DNA of 64,000 nucleotides from Cronobacter condimenti 1330. GTDB lineage: Bacteria > Pseudomonadota > Gammaproteobacteria > Enterobacterales > Enterobacteriaceae. Positions 30,532 to 40,029 of the stretch are shown piece by piece. A model generated the notes under the pieces. The model ran no database searches, was not told the origin of the DNA, and saw nothing but the letters and a program-made list of their open reading frames with translations. Both the position numbers and the translations under genes were made by a program. The stretch is from assembly GCF_001277255.1 (NCBI RefSeq), contig NZ_CP012264.1, positions 372,001 through 436,000 of the forward strand. The letters are read 5' to 3'. Each line of letters begins with the position of its first letter. Positions within the stretch are counted from its first letter, which is position 1.

Positions 30532-31986
30532 TCATTCATTAACAGAAGAAACGGACGCGGCCTGCGGAACCGGGCGACCGAAACGGTTACCCACCACAAA
30601 AGCCAGCAAACTCAGCAGCAGGGACGGCACAATCGGATGAAAGCCGAACAGCTGTATTTTAAACGTGGCGAGCAGTGCGTAAAGCACGCCACCAACAATC
30701 ATGCCTGACAGCGCGCCAGCCGCGTTGGCGCGCTCCCAGTAAAGTCCAAGCACCAGCGGCCAGAGGAACACCGCTTCCAGCCCGCCAAAAGCGAGCAGGT
30801 TAAGCCAGATAATCATCTCTGGCGGACGCCACGCGGCCAAAAGCAGCAGGACGCTTAGCACAAACGTAATCAGCGATGACATGCGCTTAAGACGTTTTTC
30901 ATTGTGGATCTCTGCCGGGCGCAGGTTCAACCACAGATCTTTGACGATCGTCGCGGATGACTGCAGCAGTTGCGCGTTGATGGTTGACATGATCGCTGCC
31001 ATCGGCGCCGCAAGGAAGATCCCGGCGGCAAAGGGCGGCAGAACCGTTACCATCAGCGTGGGGATGACGAGATCCGGCACATGTAAATCTGGCAGAACCG
31101 CACGACCAAGCGCGCCGGCAAGGTGCATTCCCAGCATCAAAATGGCCACGACAATCGTGCCGAGGATAATGCCGCGATGCACCGCCTTGCTGTCTTTATA
31201 GGAGATACAGCGTACCGCCGTGTGCGGTAAGCCGACCACTCCGAAGCAGACCAGCACCCAAAACGAAGTCATAAAGGCAGGGGAGAGAATATCTTCAGCA
31301 CCCTGCGGTGCCACTAGTTTGGGGTCGATATGCTGAAGTTTATCTACCGCGCTGTGCAGGCCGCCTGCGGCATGTACAACGCCGACCAGCAATACAATGG
31401 TGCCCACGAGCATTACCAGGCCTTGCAACGTGTCGTTCAGTACACTGGCGCGAAAGCCGCCGAATGCCGTGTAAAGCGCAATGCTGACACCGAAAATCAG
31501 CAGCCCCGTTTCATACGGAATGCCCGCCGCGGTTTCAAGCAGGCGCGCGCCGCCAATAAATTGCACCGTCATTGCCCCGACAAACGCCACCAGCAGGCTT
31601 AAGCTCGCCAGCCACACCAGCAGGCGGCTTTGGTAGCGCGCATAGAGCATGTCGTTGAGCGTCACGGCGTTGTAACGCCTCGCCAGAATGGCGAACTTTT
31701 TGCCAAGAATACCGAGCGACAGCCACACCGCCGGTAACTGGATCATCGCCAGCAACACCCAGCCGAGCCCATAACGGTATGCCGCGCCCGGTCCGCCGAT
31801 AAACGAACTGGCGCTGATATAAGTGGCGGTGAGCGTCATCGCCAGTACGACACCGCCCATCGAACGGCTGCCGAGGAAATATTCATTCAGGAAGTTACCG
31901 CTGCTGCGGTGTTTCATCGCATACAGCGACAGGCCGAAGACCACGACCAGATAGGCGACCAGCGGCAAAATGACTTCATGCTGCAT
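30532..31986 (-). CDS. panF: Sodium/pantothenate symporter PanF
   Basis: Inner-membrane solute:sodium symporter importing pantothenate, the vitamin precursor of CoA. 484 residues (E. coli 483) with about 13 hydrophobic helices and SSF-family segments such as GGPGAAYRYGLGWVLLAMIQ, SVALYTAFGGFRASVLNDTLQG and LAAPMAAIMSTINAQLLQSSATIVKDL. It overlaps the end of yhdT by 11 bp and is followed by prmA, giving a yhdT-panF-prmA operon as in E. coli. Confidence 0.96.
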   Translation of the reverse strand: MQHEVILPLVAYLVVVFGLSLYAMKHRSSGNFLNEYFLGSRSMGGVVLAMTLTATYISASSFIGGPGAAYRYGLGWVLLAMIQLPAVWLSLGILGKKFAILARRYNAVTLNDMLYARYQSRLLVWLASLSLLVAFVGAMTVQFIGGARLLETAAGIPYETGLLIFGVSIALYTAFGGFRASVLNDTLQGLVMLVGTIVLLVGVVHAAGGLHSAVDKLQHIDPKLVAPQGAEDILSPAFMTSFWVLVCFGVVGLPHTAVRCISYKDSKAVHRGIILGTIVVAILMLGMHLAGALGRAVLPDLHVPDLVIPTLMVTVLPPFAAGIFLAAPMAAIMSTINAQLLQSSATIVKDLWLNLRPAEIHNEKRLKRMSSLITFVLSVLLLLAAWRPPEMIIWLNLLAFGGLEAVFLWPLVLGLYWERANAAGALSGMIVGGVLYALLATFKIQLFGFHPIVPSLLLSLLAFVVGNRFGRPVPQAASVSSVNE

Positions 31987-32218
31987 CGTTATCCTCCAGA
32001 GGAATATCGCGGAAGATAAAACGCACCATCAGCCAGCAGAGCAGAATAAACAGCAGCGGCACCAGCAGGCAGGCCCTTTCGAACCAGTGCGGCAGGCCGG
32101 TGAATCCCTGCTGCATACCCGGTAAGTAAGCCGCCGCTAACCAGGCCGCGAGATAGAAGAGGGTCAGCCACAGCGCCCAGCGCGCTTCTTTGTGGGCCTG
32201 AACAAAGCGTTTGTCCAT
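31976..32218 (-). CDS. yhdT: YhdT, DUF997 small membrane protein
   Basis: 80-residue inner-membrane protein of unknown function with two hydrophobic helices (LWLTLFYLAAWLAAAYL and ACLLVPLLFILLCWLMVRFIF). The ATG at 32218 gives MDKRFVQAHKEARWAL, aligned with the E. coli start; a longer frame to 32263 has no support. Overlap of its end with panF suggests translational coupling and perhaps a helper role in pantothenate transport (inference). Confidence 0.9.
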   Translation of the reverse strand: MDKRFVQAHKEARWALWLTLFYLAAWLAAAYLPGMQQGFTGLPHWFERACLLVPLLFILLCWLMVRFIFRDIPLEDNDAA

Positions 32219-32285
32219 TGTCATACCCTGTGAGTGAAGAAAGCGGCGATTGTACCCTGGCACTTCAGGGGCGCCACAAAAAATA

Positions 32286-32306
32286 AAGGCCAGCAGAGCT
32301 GGCCTT
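32286..32306 (-). terminator. Terminator of accBC
   Basis: AAGGCCAGC pairs with GCTGGCCTT around AGA; on the minus strand it is followed by TATTTTTTG. It lies 18 bp after the accC stop. Confidence 0.85.
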
Positions 32307-32323
32307 AAGCAGGGAAACGGGGC

Positions 32324-33673
32324 TTATTTTTCTTGCAGGCCTAGTTTCTTCTCCAGATAGTGGATGTTCGTCCCACCGTGCTGGAAGTTTTCGTCGTTCA
32401 TGATGCGGGTTTGCAGATCAACGTTGGTTTTAATGCCGTCGATGATAAGCTCCTGCAGGGCGTTACGCATACGAGCCAGAGCCACGTCGCGGTTTTCGCC
32501 ATAGCAGATGAGCTTGCCGATCATGGAATCGTAATACGGCGGTACGGTATAACCGGCGTAAATGTGCGATTCCCAACGAACGCCAAAGCCACCCGGCGCG
32601 TGGAAACGCGTGATTTTACCCGGGCTTGGCAGGAAGGTGTTCGGGTCTTCGGCGTTAATACGGCACTCGACCGCATGGCCTTTCACGATCACTTCTTCCT
32701 GTTTGATAGAGAGCGGCTGACCGGCAGCGATGCGCAACTGCTCTTTGATCAGGTCAACGCCTGTGATCATCTCGGTAACCGGATGCTCTACCTGAATACG
32801 GGTGTTCATTTCAATGAAGTAGAACTCGCCGTTTTCAAACAGGAACTCGAACGTACCCGCGCCGCGATAGCCGATATCGACACACGCTTTTGCGCAGCGC
32901 TCGCCGATGTAGCGACGCAGTTCCGGGGTGATGCCCGGTGCCGGCGCTTCTTCGACGACTTTCTGGTGACGGCGCTGCATGGAGCAGTCACGTTCTGCCA
33001 GATAGATAGCGTTGCCCTGACCGTCTGCCAGCACCTGAATTTCGATGTGGCGTGGGTTTTCCAGGTACTTCTCCATGTAGACCATGTCATTGTTGAAAGC
33101 AGCTTTCGCTTCCGCTTTGGTCATGGAGATGGACTGCGCCAGTTCGGCGTCGCTGCGCACAACGCGCATGCCGCGACCGCCGCCGCCGCCGGACGCTTTG
33201 ATAATGACCGGGTAGCCGATGCGTTTTGCATGGGCGCGGTTCTTATCCATATCGTCGCCCAGCGGGCCGTCGGAGCCAGGCACGGTCGGCACGCCCGCTT
33301 TCTTCATTGCCGTGATCGCAGACACTTTATCGCCCATCAGGCGAATGGTGTCGGCTTTCGGGCCAATGAAGATAAAGCCGGAGCGCTCAACCTGCTCAGC
33401 GAAGTTGGCGTTCTCAGAAAGGAAGCCATAACCCGGGTGGATCGCGACCGCACCGGTAATTTCAGCCGCGGCGATGATTGCCGGGATGTTCAGATAGCTT
33501 TTGACTGACGGCGCCGGACCGATGCACACGGTCTCGTCTGCCAGCAGTACGTGTTTCAAATCGCGGTCCGCGGTGGAATGCACAGCCACGGTCTTGATGC
33601 CCAGTTCTTTACAGGCACGAAGAATACGCAGTGCGATTTCGCCACGGTTTGCGATGACAATTTTATCCAGCAT
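32324..33673 (-). CDS. accC: Biotin carboxylase AccC
   Basis: ATP-grasp subunit of acetyl-CoA carboxylase that carboxylates biotin on AccB. 449 residues from MLDKIVIANRGEIALRIL, the E. coli start; 13 upstream in-frame codons overlap the end of accB and are not needed. Motifs: glycine-rich KASGGGGGRGMRVV (about residues 159-172), ATP/metal region EFLFENGEFYFIEMNTRIQVEHPVTE (glutamates near 276 and 288) and the catalytic arginine near 338. Second gene of accBC, 10 bp after accB, ending in an intrinsic terminator. Confidence 0.97.
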   Translation of the reverse strand: MLDKIVIANRGEIALRILRACKELGIKTVAVHSTADRDLKHVLLADETVCIGPAPSVKSYLNIPAIIAAAEITGAVAIHPGYGFLSENANFAEQVERSGFIFIGPKADTIRLMGDKVSAITAMKKAGVPTVPGSDGPLGDDMDKNRAHAKRIGYPVIIKASGGGGGRGMRVVRSDAELAQSISMTKAEAKAAFNNDMVYMEKYLENPRHIEIQVLADGQGNAIYLAERDCSMQRRHQKVVEEAPAPGITPELRRYIGERCAKACVDIGYRGAGTFEFLFENGEFYFIEMNTRIQVEHPVTEMITGVDLIKEQLRIAAGQPLSIKQEEVIVKGHAVECRINAEDPNTFLPSPGKITRFHAPGGFGVRWESHIYAGYTVPPYYDSMIGKLICYGENRDVALARMRNALQELIIDGIKTNVDLQTRIMNDENFQHGGTNIHYLEKKLGLQEK

Positions 33674-33683
33674 GTTCGCCTCG

Positions 33684-34157
33684 TTATTCGATGACAACCA
33701 GCGGCTCGTCAAATTCTACTGGCTGACCGCTTTCTACCAGGATCGCTTTCACGGTGCCGGCTTTATCGGCTTCGATCTGGTTCATCATTTTCATCGCTTC
33801 AACGATGCACAGGGTGTCGCCCACGTTGACTTTCTGGCCCACTTCCACAAACGCTTTAGCGTCCGGGCTCGGGGTACGATAGAAGGTACCAACCATCGGG
33901 GAACGTACGATGTGACCACTGACTTCTGCGGCAGCCGGAGCTTCCATTGCCGGAGCGGCAGCCGGAGCAACAGCGTTGGACAGGGCCGGCTGGGGCTGCA
34001 TCATCGGCGCAGCATACGCCTGTTGCATCACCGGGAAGCCCGCATTAGCCGGGGAGCGGCTGATGCGTACAGACTCTTCGCCCTCAGAAATTTCCAGTTC
34101 AGCGATGCCTGATTCTTCAACCAGCTCGATCAGTTTTTTAATCTTACGAATATCCAT
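33684..34157 (-). CDS. accB: Biotin carboxyl carrier protein AccB
   Basis: 157-residue BCCP, the biotinylated swinging arm of acetyl-CoA carboxylase. N-terminal dimer segment MDIRKIKKLIELVEE, then an Ala/Pro-rich linker (about residues 42-75, e.g. PAAAPAMEAPAAAEV), then the lipoyl-like domain with the biotinyl lysine in EAMKMM (about residue 123). In E. coli the protein represses its own operon. It lies 21 bp after aroQ on the minus strand; the accBC promoter is expected within or before aroQ. Confidence 0.97.
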   Translation of the reverse strand: MDIRKIKKLIELVEESGIAELEISEGEESVRISRSPANAGFPVMQQAYAAPMMQPQPALSNAVAPAAAPAMEAPAAAEVSGHIVRSPMVGTFYRTPSPDAKAFVEVGQKVNVGDTLCIVEAMKMMNQIEADKAGTVKAILVESGQPVEFDEPLVVIE

Positions 34158-34178
34158 GAGTGGGTTCCGTACTCTTGT

Positions 34179-34631
34179 TTAGTGTGATTGTGACAAGCGT
34201 TTGACCGCCGTCTGTAAAGCATAGGTATAGCCGTCGGCGCCTAATCCGCAGATGACGCCGGCTGCGATATCAGAAAGGTATGAATGATGCCGGAATGGCT
34301 CGCGGGCGTGCACGTTGCTCAGGTGAATCTCGATAAACGGGATGCTCACCGCCAGCAGCGCGTCGCGCAGTGCCACGCTGGTATGCGTAAACGCGGCCGG
34401 ATTGATCAGGATATAGTCAATCGTGTCTTTAGCCTGATGAATTCGGTCGATAAGCGCGTACTCAGCGTTAGATTGCAGGTGGTCGAGCGACACATTCAGC
34501 CGTTGGGCTTCAGCGGCGAGATCGTTAACAATTTGTTCCAGCGTCTGCGTGCCATACTTCTCAGGCTCACGGGTGCCAAGCATGTTAAGGTTCGGGCCGT
34601 TCAAAAGCAAAATGTGAAATTTCTCGGTCAT
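34179..34631 (-). CDS. aroQ: 3-Dehydroquinate dehydratase, type II
   Basis: Shikimate-pathway enzyme converting 3-dehydroquinate to 3-dehydroshikimate. 150 residues from MTEKFHILLLNGPNLNMLG, chosen because it aligns with known type II enzymes; a longer in-frame extension to 34742 has no similarity. The catalytic tyrosine is in EPEKYG (about residue 25) and the substrate-binding segment EIHLSNVHAREPFRHHSYLS is intact. Directly upstream of accB. In E. coli K-12 the dehydratase is the type I AroD located elsewhere; enterobacteria with aroQ here are common (e.g. Salmonella-like order). Confidence 0.94.
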   Translation of the reverse strand: MTEKFHILLLNGPNLNMLGTREPEKYGTQTLEQIVNDLAAEAQRLNVSLDHLQSNAEYALIDRIHQAKDTIDYILINPAAFTHTSVALRDALLAVSIPFIEIHLSNVHAREPFRHHSYLSDIAAGVICGLGADGYTYALQTAVKRLSQSH

Positions 34632-34862
34632 CCTGGCGCTATCTCCTGCCATCTTCCGGTAAATGTCAAAATATACCTTCATCGTCTGGTTGTCACCCGC
34701 CAGCACGTAAAAAACGGGGGGTGAAAAACCAAAGTCGCACATTATAACGATTTCGTAGCATTTGGCAGCTAAATACTGGTCTTATCAGGGAAGATTATCA
34801 ACCACCCTCAGGAAAACGTTATCGGGGAATAACAGAAGTGCGGGAAAACGCACATAAACGCA

Positions 34863-35465
34863 TCATGTTCGCCACCATTGGCGCAGCTTTTTATAGCGCC
34901 ATGCCAGCAGAACGATCGCGCCCAGCGCGTAGAGGAGGGGTTGTGGCGACAGAGTTTTCACTGACCACAGGTAGTGAACTGGCGCGAGGATCGCGACCAG
35001 ATAGACGAAATTATGCAGTGTTTGCCAGCGGCGGCCCAGTTTACGCTGCGCCGCCTGAAAGGACGTCAAGGCGAGCGCCAGGAGAATCAGCCAGCTCACT
35101 ACGCCAAGCGTCAGATAGGGCCGGGAGAGAAGCTCACTGCCCAGCAGCGACAAATTACTCAACCCCAGTTCGAGCAGCGAATAACTCACCAGATGCAATG
35201 TGGCCCACGCGAAACACCATAAGCCCAACAGACGACGGGTACGGATCAGCAACGGCTGCTTAAGAAGGCGCGTCAGCGGCGTGACAAGTAACGTCGCCAG
35301 CAACAACTTTAGCGCCATCCTGCCGGTAAAATGCTGAATATCTTTCGCCGGGTCAGCGCTGAAGAAACCCTGACTTGCCGCATAAAAGAGCCAAACCAGC
35401 GGCAAAAATGCGGCGAGATGCAGCGCCACTTTCAGCCAGACAATCTGTTTTGCCGTTAAACGCAC
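34863..35465 (-). CDS. msrQ: MsrQ, haem membrane subunit of protein-methionine-sulfoxide reductase
   Basis: 200-residue inner-membrane b-type cytochrome (formerly YedZ) that passes quinol electrons to MsrP. Six hydrophobic helices with haem-ligand histidines in the ferric-reductase-like domain, e.g. HFTGRMALKLLLATLL and FAWATLHLVSYSLL, and RRWQTLHNFVYLVAILAPVHYLW. It starts at GTG 35465, immediately after the msrP stop with no spacing, implying translational coupling. In E. coli K-12 the pair lies at yedYZ, elsewhere in the chromosome. Confidence 0.93.
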   Translation of the reverse strand: MRLTAKQIVWLKVALHLAAFLPLVWLFYAASQGFFSADPAKDIQHFTGRMALKLLLATLLVTPLTRLLKQPLLIRTRRLLGLWCFAWATLHLVSYSLLELGLSNLSLLGSELLSRPYLTLGVVSWLILLALALTSFQAAQRKLGRRWQTLHNFVYLVAILAPVHYLWSVKTLSPQPLLYALGAIVLLAWRYKKLRQWWRT

Positions 35466-36470
35466 TCAGAAATTCTCCCGCAGATCCAACCCACGATAGA
35501 GCGACGCCACTTCGTCGGCGTAGCCGTTAAACAGCAACGTTGGCTGACGTTTAACGTCCAGCACGCCGCCTGCGCCGATCACGCGCTCGCTCGCCTGCGA
35601 CCAGCGCGGGTGATCGACATGCGGGTTTACGTTGGCGTAAAAGCCATATTCATCAGGCGCGGCCTGGTTCCACGTGGTTGGCGGGCGCTCACGCGTCAGT
35701 TTAATGCTGACGATAGACTTAATGCCTTTAAAGCCATATTTCCACGGCACCGTCAGGCGCACCGGCGCGCCGTTTTGCGGCGGCAGCGCTTTACCGTAAA
35801 CGCCCGTGGTAAGCATAACAAGCGGGTGCATCGCCTCATCAAGCCGCAGCGCTTCAACGTAAGGATATTCCAGCCCTCCGCCGATAAAACGGTCTTTCTG
35901 GCCGGGCATAATGTCGGGTGAGTAGAGCGTTTCGAAGGCGACATAACGGGCGTTGCTGGTGGGCTCGACCAGCGCGAGTAATTTATGCAGCGGGAAGCCA
36001 ATCCACGGCACCACCATCGACCAGGCTTCTACGCAACGCATCCGGTAAATGCGCTCTTCCAGGGGGAACTTCTTTGTCAGGTCGTCGTGATCGAGCGTCA
36101 GCGGCTTCGCCACTTCTCCACTGATTTTGAGCGTCCAGGGATTCGTTTTCAGCACGCCCGCATTTGCTGCCGGGTCGGCTTTATCGAGCCCGAACTCATA
36201 GAAGTTGTTATAACCGGTGACTTTATCTTCCGGCGTCAGGTCGAGTTTTGGCTGGTACTGGGCCGGGCGAGTGAAATCAAGCGGCGCGCCAGTGGGCGCT
36301 TTAGGCCGATCGTTACCTTTAAACCAGGAAAGCACATCCGCTTGTGCGACAGTGGGCAGCGAGAACGCTGCGGTGGTAATGCCCAGGGCTTTAAGCACCT
36401 GACGACGCTTCATGAAGAAAGCCGATTCTGCAGTGACATCGGCTTCGGTTAAACGGCTGACTTTTTTCAT
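35466..36470 (-). CDS. msrP: MsrP, periplasmic Mo-cofactor methionine-sulfoxide reductase
   Basis: Catalytic subunit repairing oxidised methionines in envelope proteins. 334 residues, as in E. coli YedY. The Tat signal has an RR pair in MKRRQVLKALGIT (about residues 21-33). The sulfite-oxidase fold has the Mo-coordinating cysteine in RMRCVEAWSMVVPW (about residue 146 of the precursor), FETLYSP and PWKYGFKGIKSIVSI. It is followed without a gap by msrQ. In E. coli msrPQ is induced by hypochlorite through HprSR; no such genes are visible here. Confidence 0.95.
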   Translation of the reverse strand: MKKVSRLTEADVTAESAFFMKRRQVLKALGITTAAFSLPTVAQADVLSWFKGNDRPKAPTGAPLDFTRPAQYQPKLDLTPEDKVTGYNNFYEFGLDKADPAANAGVLKTNPWTLKISGEVAKPLTLDHDDLTKKFPLEERIYRMRCVEAWSMVVPWIGFPLHKLLALVEPTSNARYVAFETLYSPDIMPGQKDRFIGGGLEYPYVEALRLDEAMHPLVMLTTGVYGKALPPQNGAPVRLTVPWKYGFKGIKSIVSIKLTRERPPTTWNQAAPDEYGFYANVNPHVDHPRWSQASERVIGAGGVLDVKRQPTLLFNGYADEVASLYRGLDLRENF

Positions 36471-36573
36471 GACCGGCTCCGGAATAACGACCTATAACGC
36501 TACGCCTTAATCATGACAGGGCACAAGTCAGCCTGCGAGTGGAGAGGTTAATTATCTGTAAATAAATTTTAGC

Positions 36574-37548
36574 TTAACGAATTTTTACCAGCGTCCGGCC
36601 CTGCGCGCGGTTATTGATAATCGCCTCAGCGAAGTTGGGCGCCTGGTCAAGCGTGATTTCGGTCGCGCTCTGCTGATAGAACGACGCGGGCAAGTCACGC
36701 ACCAGGCGTTGCCATGCTTCAAGACGACGCGGCGCCGGCGTCATTACAGAGTCCACGCCCTGCAGACGCACGTTACGCAGAATAAAAGGCATTACGGTAG
36801 TCGGCAGCGCGAAACCGCCCGCCAGACCGCAGGCCGCGACGCAGCCGCCATAGTTAGTCTGCGCCAGGACTTTGGCAAGGACCTTATCACCGACGGTATC
36901 TACTGCGCCTGCCCACAGCTGTTTTTCCAGCGGTCGGCTTTCAGCAAACTCGTCACGACCAAGAATTCGGCTCGCCCCGAGACTTTTCAGGTAGTCATGC
37001 GTACTTTCGCGCCCGGAGACGGCCACGACCTCATAACCCAGATGATGTAACAGCGCGACCGCCGTGCTACCCACGCCGCCGCTTGCGCCCGTCACCAGCA
37101 CTTCGCCGCTTTCCGGTCGCACGGCCGCGTCTTCCAGCGCCATCACACACAGCATGGCGGTAAAACCCGCCGTCCCGATGATCATCGCCTGACGGCCAGT
37201 CAGTCCTTCCGGCAGCGGCACCAGCCAGTCGCCTTTCACACGCGCTGTTTCTGCAAGCCCGCCCCAGTGATTTTCGCCAACGCCCCAACCGGTCAGCAGC
37301 ACCTGCTGGCCTGGCGTAAAGCGCGCATCGGCGCTGTCGCGCACTACGCCTGCGAAGTCGATGCCCGGCACCATCGGGAATTCACGAATGATTTTGCCTT
37401 TGCCGGTGATTGCGAGCGCATCTTTATAGTTAAGGCTCGACCAGTCGATATCAACGGTGACTTCGGCTTGCGGCAGCATTGTCTCTTCAACGGCTTTAAC
37501 TGAAGCCAGTGTCTTGCCGTCCTGCTGATCGAGAAGTAAAGCCTGCAT
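36574..37548 (-). CDS. acuI: Acrylyl-CoA reductase AcuI (YhdH)
   Basis: NADPH-dependent medium-chain reductase/dehydrogenase without zinc that reduces acryloyl-CoA to propionyl-CoA, a detoxification step. 324 residues from MQALLLDQQDGKTLAS, the E. coli start; a 13-codon upstream extension is not supported. Key segments: SSLNYKDALAITGKGKI, PGIDFAGVV, the nucleotide loop VTGASGGVGSTAVALLHHLGY (about residues 150-170) and ALGLAGGF-type C-terminal region (ACGLAGGFALPTTVMPFILR). Divergent from csrD with a 232-bp control region. Confidence 0.95.
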   Translation of the reverse strand: MQALLLDQQDGKTLASVKAVEETMLPQAEVTVDIDWSSLNYKDALAITGKGKIIREFPMVPGIDFAGVVRDSADARFTPGQQVLLTGWGVGENHWGGLAETARVKGDWLVPLPEGLTGRQAMIIGTAGFTAMLCVMALEDAAVRPESGEVLVTGASGGVGSTAVALLHHLGYEVVAVSGRESTHDYLKSLGASRILGRDEFAESRPLEKQLWAGAVDTVGDKVLAKVLAQTNYGGCVAACGLAGGFALPTTVMPFILRNVRLQGVDSVMTPAPRRLEAWQRLVRDLPASFYQQSATEITLDQAPNFAEAIINNRAQGRTLVKIR

Positions 37549-37780
37549 GTTAATGCTCCTTAAAAACGACTTAAGTGGGAAAATCATTCCTGAGGACTAT
37601 ACTCGCATATTGAAACGTTATGCCGATTTGACGCAATAAAACTGCATAACCGTTCTCCCAATTCTGGTAGTATGCGCGGTTCGGTATTTAAAGTTAGCAC
37701 TCACTTCCATCCGTTCATTAGCGTGAAGAACCGAAAGGCGGTTCCCCCGCGTGAAAACCAACCACGGAGTTAACACAAGG

Positions 37781-39721
37781 ATGCGCTTAACGACGAAATT
37801 CTCCGCCTTTGTCACGTTGCTGGTCGGTCTGGCAATGCTGGTGACGCTGCTTGGTTGCTCACTCAGCTTTTTCAACGCCATTCAGCATAAAGTGACGCAG
37901 CGTGTCGCGTCCGTGGCATCCGTGGTGGATAACGAGCTGGTGTTTCATTCGCCGCAGGCGATGCAGCCGCGCCTGGATGAAATCATGGTGCCGCTCGATA
38001 TCGTATTAATTGAGTTCGAACTGGGCGGTAAAGTCGTTTTCAGCCATGCGAGACCCGAAAGCTACCGGGAATCCACGATTCAGACCCGCAATCGTCAACT
38101 GACCGTGCCACTGATTAAACATCCCGGAATGACGGTGCGTTTGACCTGGCAAGATCCGCTGGTGACCTACTATCGCTCTCTGCTGACGACCGCGCCGCTG
38201 ACGCTCGCCTTCGCCATGATGGTCATTATCATTTTTGTGTCGGTGCGCTGGATCAAGCGCCAACTGGCGGGTCAGGAACTGCTGGAAGGGCGGGCGGTAC
38301 GCATCCTCAATGGCGAGCGCGGCGCCAACGCGCGCGGCAACGTTCACGAGTGGCCCACGCATGCCAGCAGCGCGCTGGATGTCCTGTTGTCGGAACTCCA
38401 GCTGGCGGGCGAGCAGCGCAGCCGCATGGATACGCTTATCCGCGCCTTTGCCGCGCAGGATGCGAAAACCGGCCTCAGTAACCGCATTTTCTTTGATAAC
38501 CAACTGGCGACGCTGCTTGAAGAGCAGGAGAAAGTGGTGACGCACGGCGTGGTTATGATGATCCGTCTGCCCGATTTCGACATGCTGCGCGAAAGCTGGG
38601 GCAAAACCGCGGTGGAAGAGTATCTCTTCACGCTCATTAACATGCTCTCCACCTTTATTATGCGCTACCCCGGTGCGCTGCTGGCCCGCTATTTTCGCAG
38701 CGATTTCGCCGTTTTGCTGCCGCACCGGACGCTGAAAGAGGCCGACAGCATCGCCAGCCAGTTGCTCAAGGCGGTAGGCACGCTGCCGCCGACGCGTATG
38801 CTCGACAGCAGCGATATGCTGCATATCGGCATTTGCGCCTGGCGCAGCGGACAGACGCCCGAACAGGTGATGGAACATGCCGAGGTGGCGGCCCGCAACG
38901 CGATATTGCAGGGCGGAAATGGCTGGGCCGTGTATGACAGTTCGCTGCCGGAGAAAGGCCGCGGCAATGTGCGCTGGCGAACGCTGATTGAAAACGCGCT
39001 GCAACGCGGCGGCCCGCGCTTTTATCAAAAACCAGCCGTATTGCGTGATGGCTACGTGCATCATCGTGAATTGCTGTGTCGCATTTTTGATGGTGAGGAA
39101 GAGGTGCTGGCGGCGGAGTATATGCCGATGGTGCAGCAGTTTGGCCTCTCCGAGCAGTACGACCGCCAGTTAATTACCCGTGTAATGCCGCTTCTGCGTT
39201 TCTGGCCTGATGAAACTCTGGCGTTACCCGTGACCGTGGAATCGCTTATCCGCCCGCCATTTCAGCGCTGGCTGCGTGACACTCTGATGCAATGCGAAAA
39301 ATCGCATCGAAAACGCATTCTTTTTGAACTTGCCGAGGCAGATGTTTGTCAACACCTCAACCGTTTACAACCGGTTGTGCGTTTAATCAGGGCGCTTGGG
39401 CTTCGCATCGCGGTGGTTCAGGCGGGATTAACGGTGGTCAGCACGGCCTGGATTACCGCGCTGGATGTTGAAATCATCAAGCTGCATCCGGGGCTGGTGC
39501 GGGACATCAACAAGCGCACCGAAAACCAGCTTTTTGTGCAAAGTCTGGTGGAGGCGTGCAACGGAACGCAGACGCGGGTTTTTGCTGCCGGCGTCAGAAC
39601 CAAAAGTGAATGGCAGACGCTGGTCGAGCGTGGCGTGACGGGAGGTCAGGGGGATTTTTTTGCCGCCTCGCAACCTCTCGATACTACTGTGAAAAAATAT
39701 TCGCAAAGATACTCGGTTTGA
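37781..39721 (+). CDS. csrD: CsrD, regulator of CsrB/CsrC small-RNA decay
   Basis: 646-residue inner-membrane protein that targets the small RNAs CsrB and CsrC for RNase E cleavage, thereby setting CsrA activity. From ATG 37781 (MRLTTKFSAFVTLL) length equals E. coli. Two transmembrane helices (about residues 7-30 and 135-155) flank a periplasmic part, followed by HAMP-like, GGDEF and EAL domains. Both enzymatic signatures are degenerate: RSDF replaces GGDEF (RYFRSDFAVLL) and ELL replaces EAL (HHRELLCRIFDG), so it should bind but not turn over cyclic di-GMP, as known for the family. Upstream of mreB. Confidence 0.96.
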   Translation: MRLTTKFSAFVTLLVGLAMLVTLLGCSLSFFNAIQHKVTQRVASVASVVDNELVFHSPQAMQPRLDEIMVPLDIVLIEFELGGKVVFSHARPESYRESTIQTRNRQLTVPLIKHPGMTVRLTWQDPLVTYYRSLLTTAPLTLAFAMMVIIIFVSVRWIKRQLAGQELLEGRAVRILNGERGANARGNVHEWPTHASSALDVLLSELQLAGEQRSRMDTLIRAFAAQDAKTGLSNRIFFDNQLATLLEEQEKVVTHGVVMMIRLPDFDMLRESWGKTAVEEYLFTLINMLSTFIMRYPGALLARYFRSDFAVLLPHRTLKEADSIASQLLKAVGTLPPTRMLDSSDMLHIGICAWRSGQTPEQVMEHAEVAARNAILQGGNGWAVYDSSLPEKGRGNVRWRTLIENALQRGGPRFYQKPAVLRDGYVHHRELLCRIFDGEEEVLAAEYMPMVQQFGLSEQYDRQLITRVMPLLRFWPDETLALPVTVESLIRPPFQRWLRDTLMQCEKSHRKRILFELAEADVCQHLNRLQPVVRLIRALGLRIAVVQAGLTVVSTAWITALDVEIIKLHPGLVRDINKRTENQLFVQSLVEACNGTQTRVFAAGVRTKSEWQTLVERGVTGGQGDFFAASQPLDTTVKKYSQRYSV

Positions 39722-40029
39722 CCTGCCGTTTAACTTGTTTTCACGTAGAATAACGCGCGCTGCATCTTAAGGGGGCGCATGCCTGCCGGCCAGAATGTCG
39801 CAGCATATTAAAGCAGGCTTTAACTCTGTGTGTTTAAAACGTCGTCGGGCCAGCAACGCTCACGAAATCGTCAGCCGGAAAGACCGGGGCGGCGACGGTT
39901 TAACAGAAGGAAAAGCCGCACTATTTTTCACCGATGCAGAACATTTTTTGCGCCTTGTCGCTGCTTCGTGTGGTTGGTAAAGTAAGCGGATTTTGTTTTC
40001 CGCCCCAGCTTTCAGGATTATCCCTTAGT
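39722..40029. other. mreB upstream region
   Basis: 308 bp between csrD and mreB, expected to hold the mreBCD promoters. It contains TTGTTTTCACGTAGAATAACG near 39736, a small GCGGA/TCCGC hairpin near 39990 and pyrimidine-rich DNA before the ATG. I cannot place promoters with confidence. No gene recognised. Confidence 0.5.

Noticed and set aside
32360..33508. 382-codon frame opposite accC, and similar long antisense frames opposite mreB (40018-41214), aaeB (52748-53863) and csrD (38006-39064)
   Set aside because: Long antisense frames are expected from biased codon use of highly expressed GC-rich genes; the sense genes are certain and the antisense products resemble nothing known.
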